A stretch of DNA of 8,960 nt, taken from an uncultured Bacilli bacterium. Its GTDB lineage: Bacteria > Bacillota_I > Bacilli_A > RF39 > UBA660. The position numbers and the translations under genes were made by a program. The notes under the pieces are model-generated. The model was not told the origin of the DNA, did no database searches, and saw only the letters and a list, made by a program, of their open reading frames with translations. Where the stretch lies: positions 1 to 8,960 of the forward strand of contig CANQHB010000030.1 in NCBI GenBank assembly GCA_947623755.1, read 5' to 3'. Of the stretch, positions 1 through 5,936 are shown one piece after another (within the stretch, counting starts at the first letter, position 1; every line of letters starts with the position of its first letter).

Positions 1-476
1 TTACCGACTAAGGCTCTTGCAATAGCCACTCTTTGCATTTGGCCTCCACTCATTTGGTTTGGCTTTTTGTGCATTTGGTCTTCTAGTCCAACATCTTTTA
101 AGGCTTTGATAGCGCGTTTTCGTCTTTCAGCTTTATTAATACCGGCTAAGGTTAAGGCTAATTCGACATTGGCTAAAACCGTTTGATGAGGGATTAAGTT
201 ATAATTTTGAAAAACAAAACCAATACTATGATTACGGTAAGTATCCCAATCTTTATCTTTAAAATTTTTGGTAGATTTACCATTAATAATTAAATCACCA
301 GTCGTGTAATTATCAAGACCACCAATAATGTTTAAAAGGGTAGTTTTACCACATCCTGAAGGACCTAGAATACTTACAAATTCCGTTTCGCGAAACTTTA
401 AGTCGATACCTTTTAGTGCATGAACAGTATTGGTACCACTTAAATATTTTTTAGTTATTTTTTTTAGTTCTAACAT
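1..476 (-). CDS. ABC transporter ATP-binding protein, LolD/MacB-like (3' end cut by window edge)
   Basis: This is the N-terminal 158 residues of an ABC ATPase read on the minus strand from ATG at 476-474; the gene runs off the left edge. Visible motifs are Walker A GPSGCGKT (residues 38-45), the Q-loop Gln90 in VFQNYNLIPHQTV, and the signature MSGGQMQRVAIARALVG (142-158). Walker B, D-loop and H-loop lie outside. The NLIPHQTVLANVELAL stretch is typical of the MacB/LolD/FtsE group, which powers FtsX-type permeases in lipoprotein or peptide export, antibiotic resistance or mechanotransmission rather than bulk solute import. In gut Bacillota, close relatives are often the N-terminal half of a single ATPase-permease chain; that cannot be decided here. 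An AAAGGAA ribosome binding site (488-482) precedes the start. It would act at the inner face of the cytoplasmic membrane. The substrate is unknown. Class is secure, function is not. Confidence 0.93.
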   Translation of the reverse strand, partial: MLELKKITKKYLSGTNTVHALKGIDLKFRETEFVSILGPSGCGKTTLLNIIGGLDNYTTGDLIINGKSTKNFKDKDWDTYRNHSIGFVFQNYNLIPHQTVLANVELALTLAGINKAERRKRAIKALKDVGLEDQMHKKPNQMSGGQMQRVAIARALVG

Positions 477-515
477 TTCTATTCCTTTCTTATCTAATAA
501 TTAAGATATATAGAA

Positions 516-544
516 ATTATATGCAATATTTGCTTTTAAGTCAA
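516..544 (-). promoter_or_regulatory. Sigma-A-type promoter for the ABC transporter gene
   Basis: On the minus strand, -35 TTGACT (544-539), a 17-bp spacer and -10 TATAAT (521-516) make a near-consensus housekeeping promoter. The predicted start of transcription near 509 gives a leader of about 33 nt to the ATG at 476. It is back-to-back with the rpsL promoter, with about 80 bp between the two -35 elements. Confidence 0.75.
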
Positions 545-625
545 GTTAGATATTCGTTATTGTTGATAACTTAAAGTTTTTTTTAAAAAAGTTCAAAATA
601 TTTTTAATTCTGGTGTAAAAAAAGC

Positions 626-654
626 TTGACTTTCATATGCTATAATGGTATATT
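626..654 (+). promoter_or_regulatory. Promoter of the str operon
   Basis: -35 TTGACT (626-631) and -10 TATATT (649-654) are separated by 17 bp. A perfect TATAAT also sits at 641-646, but it is only 9 bp from this -35 and has no -35 at the usual distance, so 649-654 is preferred. The stretch 575-625 upstream is rich in A and T runs (T8 and A6 around 577-590, A7 at 617-623), as expected of an UP element or curved DNA that strengthens ribosomal-protein promoters. That last role is inferred from composition only. Confidence 0.65.
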
Positions 655-660
655 ATTTGT

Positions 661-754
661 GCATTTTAAATTCAGGTTCTATCTAGGTAGAACTTAATTT
701 AATAGAAATTCTGATACACCAGGATGTGTGTTAATTAGGAGGGAGGAAAAAGAT
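661..754 (+). promoter_or_regulatory. Structured 5' leader of the rpsL operon
   Basis: About 94 nt separate the predicted transcription start from the rpsL ATG, far more than the 13-24 nt seen at the other plus-strand promoters here. A stem GTTCTA (676-681)/TAGAAC (688-693), extendable with wobble pairs to 674-695, is the clearest fold. A weak ACAC (716-719)/GTGT (726-729) stem lies just before the ribosome binding site AGGAGGGAGG (737-746). There is no U-run, so it is not a simple terminator. Autogenous control by a ribosomal protein is possible, but the leader does not match a leader class I recognise. Confidence 0.4.
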
Positions 755-1168
755 ATGCCAACAATTAATCAACTAGTTAAGAAAAACAGAAAAAGTAAAA
801 CTAAAAAGAGTAAATCTCCAGTATTACAAGTAGGTTACAATGTTATGACCAGACGACAAACTGATACGAAGGGACCTCAAAAAAGAGGAGTATGTACTCG
901 GGTTGGAACAAAAACACCAAAGAAGCCAAACTCAGCTTTAAGAAAATATGCACGGGTTAGACTATCTAATGGCAAAGAAGTAGATTGCTATATTCCAGGA
1001 GAAGGACACAATTTACAAGAGCACAGTGTTGTACTTGTAAGAGGTGGACGTGTTAAAGACTTAATCGGTGTTCGTTATCACATTGTTAGAGGAACATTAG
1101 ATACTCAAGGAGTTAATAATCGGAAACAAGGCCGTAGTAAATATGGTACAAAAAAACCTAAAAAATAA
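755..1168 (+). CDS. rpsL: 30S ribosomal protein S12
   Basis: S12 (137 aa) sits at the 30S-50S interface and its loops line the decoding centre, monitoring codon-anticodon pairing. The sequence is typical throughout: MPTINQLVKKNRK at the start, GVCTRVGT, KKPNSALRK (56-64), GEGHNLQEHSVVL (82-94) and the C-terminal GRSKYGTKKPKK. Length matches Bacilli S12. The ATG at 755 is chosen over an in-frame GTG at 728 because the ribosome binding site AGGAGGGAGG (737-746) lies between them and the family starts MPTINQ. Lys56 and Lys101, the classical streptomycin-resistance sites (K43 and K88 in E. coli numbering), are wild type. Asp102, the residue methylthiolated by RimO in some bacteria, is present. 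Unusually, residue 104 is Ile (codon ATC, 1064-1066) where nearly all S12 proteins have Pro in KDLPGVRYH. First gene of the operon; 20 nt before rpsG. Confidence 0.99.
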   Translation: MPTINQLVKKNRKSKTKKSKSPVLQVGYNVMTRRQTDTKGPQKRGVCTRVGTKTPKKPNSALRKYARVRLSNGKEVDCYIPGEGHNLQEHSVVLVRGGRVKDLIGVRYHIVRGTLDTQGVNNRKQGRSKYGTKKPKK

Positions 1169-1188
1169 GAAGAAAGGAGATTATAATT

Positions 1189-1656
1189 ATGCGTAAGAGA
1201 CGTGCGATAAAAAGAGATGTTTTACCAGACCCAATATATAATTCAAAGACCGTTACAAAGCTTGTTAATAGAATTATGAAAAGTGGTAAAAAAGGAACTG
1301 CTGAAAAGATTTTATATGAAGCTTTTGACATTATTAAAGAAAAAACTGGTAAAGACCCAATTGAAGTTTACAAACAAGCACTTGAAAATGTTAAACCAGC
1401 TCTAGAAGTTAAATCTAGAAGAGTTGGGGGTTCTAATTATCAAGTTCCAATGGAAGTTACAGATGAAAGAGCTCAAACGTTAGCACTTAGATGGATTGTA
1501 AACTATGCAAAAACAAGAAATGGAAAGGGAATGGCCATTAATTTAGCAAATGAGTTAATCGACGCTGCAAATGGTGTTGGTGGCGCTGTTAAAAAGAGAG
1601 AAGATACTCATAAAATGGCAGAAGCAAATAAAGCATTTGCTCATTATAAATGGTAA
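1189..1656 (+). CDS. rpsG: 30S ribosomal protein S7
   Basis: S7 (155 aa) is the primary binder that nucleates the 3' major domain (head) of 16S rRNA and touches the E-site tRNA. The sequence is full length and canonical: MRKRRAIKRDVLPDPIYNS at the N-terminus, KLVNRIMKSGKKGTAEKILYEAF (helices 1-2), the beta-hairpin region VKSRRVGGSNYQVPMEV, then RWIVNYAKTRNGKGMAINLANELIDAA and KKREDTHKMAEANKAFAHYKW at the C-terminus. A strong ribosome binding site AAGGAGA (1174-1180) lies 8 nt before the ATG. The gene ends in tandem stops TAA-TAG, with the fusA ATG 6 nt after the first stop. In E. coli S7 represses this operon by binding the rpsL-rpsG gap. Here that gap is only 20 nt with no evident fold, so the same mechanism is unlikely. 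Confidence 0.99.
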   Translation: MRKRRAIKRDVLPDPIYNSKTVTKLVNRIMKSGKKGTAEKILYEAFDIIKEKTGKDPIEVYKQALENVKPALEVKSRRVGGSNYQVPMEVTDERAQTLALRWIVNYAKTRNGKGMAINLANELIDAANGVGGAVKKREDTHKMAEANKAFAHYKW

Positions 1657-1662
1657 TAGACT

Positions 1663-3735
1663 ATGGCAAGAGATGTTAGTTTAGATAAAATAAGAAATAT
1701 CGGAATCATGGCGCATATCGATGCCGGTAAAACAACATTTACAGAAAGAGTTTTATTCCATACCGGAATTACTCATAAAATTGGAGAGACTCATGATGGA
1801 GAATCTCAAATGGACTGGATGGACCAAGAAAAAGAAAGAGGTATCACCATTACTAGTGCTGCCACAACTGCACACTGGAAAGGATATCGTTATAATATCA
1901 TTGATACCCCAGGTCACGTAGACTTTACAATCGAAGTTCAACGTTCTTTAAGAGTACTAGATGGAGCTATTGCTCTTTTAGATGCGCAAGCAGGTGTTGA
2001 ACCACAAACCGAAACAGTATGGCGTCAAGCAAACGAATATAAAGTTCCAAGAATGATATTCGTTAATAAAATGGATAAAATGGGAGCCGATTTCGTTTAT
2101 AGCTTAGATACAATTGATAAAAGATTAGGAGCTAAAGCTAAAGCAATTGCTTGGCCGATTGGATCAGAATCAGAATTTAATGGAATTGTGGATATTTTAA
2201 ATCGAAAAGCTTACCATTATGATGGTGGGGAACATGAAGATTTTACAGAAATTGAAATTCCTGCAGATTTAAAAGATTTAATCGAAGAAAAAAGAGCCGA
2301 ATTAATTGAAACGGCGGTAGAATTTGATGATGACTTAATGATGGCTTATTTAGATGGTCAAGAAATTCCAGTAGAGGATATAAAGAAAGCTATTCGTAAA
2401 GGAACACTAGCAGCAGAGTTTTTCCCTGTTATGTGTGGTTCAGCTTTATCTAATATGGGTGTTAAATTTGCGTTAGACGCTGTAATAGATTATTTACCAA
2501 GTCCACTTGATGTGGAAGCAATTGATTGTGTAGATATGAATGGTAATGACGTTAAAAGACATCCAAGTGATAGTGAACCATTTACTGCTTTAGCATTTAA
2601 GATTATGACTGACCCATATGTAGGAAGATTATCATTCTTCCGGGTATACTCTGGAGTTCTTCATAGTGGTTCTTATGTTCTTAACTCAACTAAGGGTGAG
2701 AAAGAAAGAATTGGGCGTATTTTACAAATGCATGCGAACCAAAGAAAAGAAATTACTGAGGTGTATGCGGGAGAAATAGCCGCGGCTGTAGGCCTTAAAA
2801 ATACAACGACTGCCGATACATTATGTGATGAGAAAAATCCATGTGTGATGAAAGGTATGGAATTCCCAGACCCAGTTATTGATATTGCGATTGAGCCAAA
2901 GAGTAAAAATGACCAAGATAAGATGGCTTTAGCTTTACAAAAATTAGTAGAAGAAGACCCAACTTTAAGAGTTAAAACTGACCATGAAACTGGTCAAACA
3001 GTATTATCAGGTATGGGTGAACTTCACTTAGACATTATAATTGACCGGATGAGAAGAGAATTTAATGTAGAATGTAATAGTGGTAAACCACAAGTTGCTT
3101 ATCGTGAAACAATTAAGACCGCTGCTGATTGTGAAGGTAAATATATTAAACAATCAGGTGGTCGTGGACAATATGGTCATGTTTGGATTAAATTTGAACC
3201 AAATCCAGAAAAAGGTTATGAATTTGTGGACGCCATCGTGGGTGGTGTAGTTCCAAGAGAATATATACCTGTTACCGATAAAGGCTTACAAGAAGCGATG
3301 CAAGGTGGTATTTTAGCTGGATATCCAATGGTTGATATTAAAGCAACATTATTTGATGGGTCTTATCATGATGTAGACTCTTCAGAAATGGCATTTAAAA
3401 TAGCCGCTTCAATGGCTTTAAAAGAAGCTAAAAATAAATGTAATCCAGTACTTCTAGAACCAATTATGAGTGTAGAAGTTATTGTACCGGATGAATACAT
3501 GGGTAATGTTATGGGAGACTTAACTAGTCGTCGAGGTAAACCGATGGGACAAGAGTCTCGAGGAAATGCATTATCAATTAAAGCAATGGTTCCTTTAGCA
3601 GAGATGTTTGGATATGCAACAAGCTTACGTTCTAATACTCAAGGTCGTGGAAATTTCACAATGACACTTGACCATTATGAAGAAGTACCAAAATCTATTG
3701 CAGAAGAAATCATTAAAAAGAATAGTGTTAACTAA
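1663..3735 (+). CDS. fusA: Elongation factor G (translocase GTPase)
   Basis: EF-G (690 aa; about 692 in Bacillus) drives GTP-dependent translocation of tRNA and mRNA, and with ribosome recycling factor splits post-termination ribosomes. GTPase motifs are intact: G1 AHIDAGKT (17-24), G2 ERGIT (58-62) after the switch I segment, G3 DTPGH (81-85) with catalytic-type His85, G4 NKMD (135-138) and a GSA G5 motif. Domains II-V follow, including LSGMGELHLDII in domain III, QSGGRGQYGHVWI in domain IV and the C-terminal GRGNFTMTLDHYEEVP. The DAQAGVEPQTETVWRQA segment resembles Bacilli EF-G. The start is fixed by MARDVSLDKIRNIGIMAHID, yet no Shine-Dalgarno is visible in 1640-1662. It begins 6 nt after the rpsG stop, so translation is probably coupled to rpsG. 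The stop codon lies in the loop of a 7-bp inverted repeat (3725-3744). Confidence 0.99.
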   Translation: MARDVSLDKIRNIGIMAHIDAGKTTFTERVLFHTGITHKIGETHDGESQMDWMDQEKERGITITSAATTAHWKGYRYNIIDTPGHVDFTIEVQRSLRVLDGAIALLDAQAGVEPQTETVWRQANEYKVPRMIFVNKMDKMGADFVYSLDTIDKRLGAKAKAIAWPIGSESEFNGIVDILNRKAYHYDGGEHEDFTEIEIPADLKDLIEEKRAELIETAVEFDDDLMMAYLDGQEIPVEDIKKAIRKGTLAAEFFPVMCGSALSNMGVKFALDAVIDYLPSPLDVEAIDCVDMNGNDVKRHPSDSEPFTALAFKIMTDPYVGRLSFFRVYSGVLHSGSYVLNSTKGEKERIGRILQMHANQRKEITEVYAGEIAAAVGLKNTTTADTLCDEKNPCVMKGMEFPDPVIDIAIEPKSKNDQDKMALALQKLVEEDPTLRVKTDHETGQTVLSGMGELHLDIIIDRMRREFNVECNSGKPQVAYRETIKTAADCEGKYIKQSGGRGQYGHVWIKFEPNPEKGYEFVDAIVGGVVPREYIPVTDKGLQEAMQGGILAGYPMVDIKATLFDGSYHDVDSSEMAFKIAASMALKEAKNKCNPVLLEPIMSVEVIVPDEYMGNVMGDLTSRRGKPMGQESRGNALSIKAMVPLAEMFGYATSLRSNTQGRGNFTMTLDHYEEVPKSIAEEIIKKNSVN

Positions 3736-3744
3736 AATTAACAC
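3725..3744 (+). repeat. Inverted repeat around the fusA stop codon
   Basis: GTGTTAA (3725-3731) and TTAACAC (3738-3744) form a perfect 7-bp stem with a 6-nt loop that contains the last two bases of the TAA stop. No U-run follows, so it does not look like a full terminator. It may be an RNA stability or processing stem between fusA and tuf, or simply chance in AT-rich DNA. Confidence 0.45.
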
Positions 3745-3763
3745 ACATAAAGTTAAATAATAC

Positions 3764-3792
3764 TTGAAAAATGTTCAAGGATTAGATAAAAT
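3764..3792 (+). promoter_or_regulatory. Internal promoter for tuf
   Basis: -35 TTGAAA (3764-3769), 17-bp spacer, -10 TAAAAT (3787-3792). The predicted transcript starts near 3799, about 21 nt before the tuf ATG. The -35 lies in the left arm of a small inverted repeat, CTTGAA (3763-3768)/TTCAAG (3774-3779). A separate tuf promoter fits the need for EF-Tu in large excess over the other str products. Confidence 0.65.
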
Positions 3793-3820
3793 ATTATTAT
3801 ATTGAAAGGAGAAAAATAAT

Positions 3821-4987
3821 ATGGCAAGAGAAAAATTTGACCGTTCTAAGGAACACGTTAATATTGGTACTATTGGACACGTTGACCATGGTAAAACAAC
3901 ATTAACGGCTGCAATTACAAAATATTTTGGAAAATTTGTAGATTATGCTGATATCGACAAAGCTCCAGAAGAAAGGGAAAGAGGTATTACAATTAATACT
4001 GCTCACGTTGAGTATGAAACTGAAAAACGTCATTATGCTCACGTAGACTGTCCAGGACATGCCGATTATGTTAAAAACATGATTACTGGTGCTGCCCAAA
4101 TGGATGGGGCAATCTTAGTTGTATCTGCTGCAGATGGACCTATGCCTCAAACAAGAGAGCATATCTTACTTTCTCGTCAAGTTGGTGTACCTAAAATTGT
4201 TGTTTACATGAATAAATGTGACCAAGTTGATGACCCAGAATTACTAGACTTAGTAGAAATGGAAATTAGAGAATTACTTGGAGAATATGGTTTTGATTCT
4301 GAATGCCCAGTTATTCGTGGTTCAGCATTAAAAGCATTAGAGGGTGATGAGGCCGCTGCTCAATCAATTCGTGATTTAATCGCAGCAGTTGATTCTTATA
4401 TCGACGCTCCAGTAAGAGATACTGATAAACCATTCTTAATGAGTATTGAAGACGTATTTACTATTTCAGGACGTGGTACAGTTGTTACCGGACGTGTTGA
4501 AAGAGGTAAATTAAATCTTAACGACGAAGTTGAAATTGTTGGTTTAAAACCTACAAAGAAAACTGTTGTTACTGGTATTGAAATGTTCCGTAAATCTCTT
4601 GACTTCGCTCAAGCTGGTGATAATGCAGGTGTATTATTACGTGGTATTGCTAGAGAAGAAGTTGAAAGAGGACAAGTTCTTGCTAAACCAGGAAGTGTTA
4701 CTCCACATCATAAGTTTAAAGCTAGTGTGTATGTACTTTCTAAAGAAGAAGGCGGACGTCATACTCCATTCTTCTCAAATTACAGACCACAATTCTATTT
4801 TAGAACTACTGATGTTACAGGAGTTATTGAACTTCCAGCTGGTGTAGAAATGGTTATGCCTGGCGATAATGTTGACATGACTGTAGAATTAATTGCTCCA
4901 GTTGCACTTGAAAATGGTACTCAATTCTCTATCCGTGAAGGTGGACGTACTGTTGGTGCTGGTGTAGTATCAGAAATCGTTGAGTAA
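3821..4987 (+). CDS. tuf: Elongation factor Tu
   Basis: EF-Tu (388 aa) delivers aminoacyl-tRNA to the ribosomal A site as a GTP ternary complex. GTPase motifs are intact: G1 GHVDHGKT (19-26), switch I ERGIT with Thr57, G3 DCPGH (76-80) with catalytic His80, G4 NKCD (131-134) and G5 GSAL (167-170). Domain II shows DVFTISGRGTVVTGRVERG, and domain III shows GGRHTPFFSNYRPQFYFRTTDVTG and the C-terminal SIREGGRTVGAGVV. It is about 6-8 residues shorter than usual (396 in B. subtilis); the main gap is before switch I, where ITKYFGKFVDYADIDKAPEE replaces a longer segment. There are no tryptophans. The ribosome binding site AAAGGAGA (3805-3812) is strong. It can be read from the operon and from its own promoter. 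It ends in tandem TAA stops followed by a terminator, so unlike in many Bacillota it does not run on into the S10 operon. Confidence 0.99.
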   Translation: MAREKFDRSKEHVNIGTIGHVDHGKTTLTAAITKYFGKFVDYADIDKAPEERERGITINTAHVEYETEKRHYAHVDCPGHADYVKNMITGAAQMDGAILVVSAADGPMPQTREHILLSRQVGVPKIVVYMNKCDQVDDPELLDLVEMEIRELLGEYGFDSECPVIRGSALKALEGDEAAAQSIRDLIAAVDSYIDAPVRDTDKPFLMSIEDVFTISGRGTVVTGRVERGKLNLNDEVEIVGLKPTKKTVVTGIEMFRKSLDFAQAGDNAGVLLRGIAREEVERGQVLAKPGSVTPHHKFKASVYVLSKEEGGRHTPFFSNYRPQFYFRTTDVTGVIELPAGVEMVMPGDNVDMTVELIAPVALENGTQFSIREGGRTVGAGVVSEIVE

Positions 4988-4995
4988 TAAAAATT

Positions 4996-5020
4996 AGAGC
5001 CTATAAATAGGTTCTTTTTT
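4996..5020 (+). terminator. Intrinsic terminator of the str operon
   Basis: AGAGCCTA (4996-5003), loop TAAA, TAGGTTCT (5008-5015) form an 8-bp stem with one G-U pair, followed directly by a T run (5015-5020). It starts 6 nt after the second tuf stop and ends the operon. Confidence 0.9.
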
Positions 5021-5022
5021 AA

Positions 5023-5051
5023 TTGCGAAAAATTAGCTTTTTTGTTATAAT
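5023..5051 (+). promoter_or_regulatory. Promoter of the 270-aa protein gene
   Basis: -35 TTGCGA (5023-5028), 17-bp spacer, -10 TATAAT (5046-5051), placed directly after the str terminator. The predicted start near 5058 leaves only about 14 nt before the ATG at 5072, just enough for the AGGTGAT ribosome binding site at 5062-5068. Confidence 0.65.
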
Positions 5052-5071
5052 ACTAAAACACAGGTGATTTT

Positions 5072-5884
5072 ATGAAATATGTGGAAGTGGCTTATAAAAA
5101 TAAAAATGATTTTTTAGAATATGAAAAGTATACAGTAAATGATTTTGAATTAGAAACTTTAAGACGTTTACCTTTTTATAAGACTAATTATACTTCGTTT
5201 AAATTAGTTCAGGATGGGTCTATTATAAAAACTATTTATAATGGTAAAAGAGTTTGTTTTAGAGACGTTAAAAATATTGTGGGAAATGACGCTAGATTTA
5301 CAAGTGTCGTTAGAAATATGGGAATTTTAAGATATAATACTTATACAGAAAAACAAGAAGAAATTTTGGATGAAGAAGAATATTTATTAGACTTTGATTT
5401 AAACCATTATTGTTTATTTACTCCTCCTAATAATTTTGATGCCATAATTTTAGATTATGATAAATTAAGTATGACTATTGAAGAATTTGATAAAGATATT
5501 AAATTTAATTATGAAGGGTATTTTAAAGCGATTAGTTTAAATTCTTTAATTGCAAAAAATTATACCGATAATAATGCTTTAGCCTTAAGTCTTTTTAAGA
5601 ATTATTTTAGAATGCTTGCTAAATCCGTTTGGGAAATAATTGATAATCAAGATGAAGAAGTAAATGCCATATTAATCATGAATAATAATGTTAATAATAT
5701 TAGGAATTTATTTCGAATAATGGAATTTAATTTTAAAGAATTAGAAAAAGAAAGTTGGAATGATATTAAAGATTTTTTAGACTATTTTAGATATGTAGAA
5801 GACCTTAGGGGAATAGATGCCCTTTTACTTGACATTTATCAAGAATTTTTAAAAGAAGAAATCGAAAATAAACGGCTTAGATAA
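5072..5884 (+). CDS. Uncharacterised soluble protein, 270 aa
   Basis: I do not recognise a family. The ATG at 5072 is supported by AGGTGAT (5062-5068), which pairs with the 5' part of the anti-Shine-Dalgarno, and by a good promoter just upstream. No signal peptide or membrane segment is visible, so a cytoplasmic location is likely. The N-terminal third looks mixed alpha/beta (MKYVEVAYKNKNDFLEYEKYTV; SFKLVQDGSIIKTIYNGKRVCF), with an acidic EEILDEEEYLLDFDL segment around residues 95-110. The C-terminal half looks helical and is rich in Asn, Asp, Glu and Lys, ending EFLKEEIENKRLR. It contains two Trp and no Cys pairs suggesting metal binding. It lies alone between the str terminator and the next promoter, so the position next to tuf gives no functional clue. 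Codon use matches its neighbours, which argues against recent transfer. Confidence 0.85.
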   Translation: MKYVEVAYKNKNDFLEYEKYTVNDFELETLRRLPFYKTNYTSFKLVQDGSIIKTIYNGKRVCFRDVKNIVGNDARFTSVVRNMGILRYNTYTEKQEEILDEEEYLLDFDLNHYCLFTPPNNFDAIILDYDKLSMTIEEFDKDIKFNYEGYFKAISLNSLIAKNYTDNNALALSLFKNYFRMLAKSVWEIIDNQDEEVNAILIMNNNVNNIRNLFRIMEFNFKELEKESWNDIKDFLDYFRYVEDLRGIDALLLDIYQEFLKEEIENKRLR

Positions 5885-5913
5885 TTTACTTTTAGCTTGG
5901 TTCATGGTATACT
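5885..5913 (+). promoter_or_regulatory. Promoter of the DUF3048 gene
   Basis: -35 TTTACT (5885-5890) begins at the base after the upstream TAA stop. With a 17-bp spacer and -10 TATACT (5908-5913) preceded by TGG (5905-5907), it is an extended -10 promoter. The predicted start near 5920 is 17 nt before the ATG at 5937. No terminator hairpin separates it from the 270-aa gene, so read-through is possible. Confidence 0.6.
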
Positions 5914-5936
5914 TTTAATATATGTAGGGTGGTAGT

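Noticed and set aside
556..570. GTTAT/ATAAC hairpin in the ABC-rpsL gap as a terminator or operator
   Set aside because: The stem is only 5 bp, with no adjacent U-run in phase, in a very AT-rich gap between two divergent genes where no terminator is needed.
641..646. Perfect TATAAT as the -10 box of the str promoter
   Set aside because: It is only 9 bp from TTGACT, and the bases 17 bp upstream are an A run; TATATT at 649-654 has correct spacing. It could still contribute as an alternative.
728..754. GTG at 728 as the start of rpsL, adding nine residues
   Set aside because: The added codons would consist of the ribosome binding site itself, and S12 proteins begin MPTINQ at the ATG at 755.
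1169..1188. S7 autoregulatory site between rpsL and rpsG as in E. coli
   Set aside because: The gap is 20 nt, contains just a ribosome binding site and shows no stem.
1753..1941. Open frame on the minus strand inside fusA
   Set aside because: It is antisense to a highly conserved gene, has no ribosome binding site and gives a low-complexity hydrophobic translation.
4566..4847. Open frame of 93 codons in another frame inside tuf
   Set aside because: It is a shadow of tuf coding sequence with no start signals of its own; the same holds for 1721-1921, 3902-4099 (minus) and 6630-6812 (minus).
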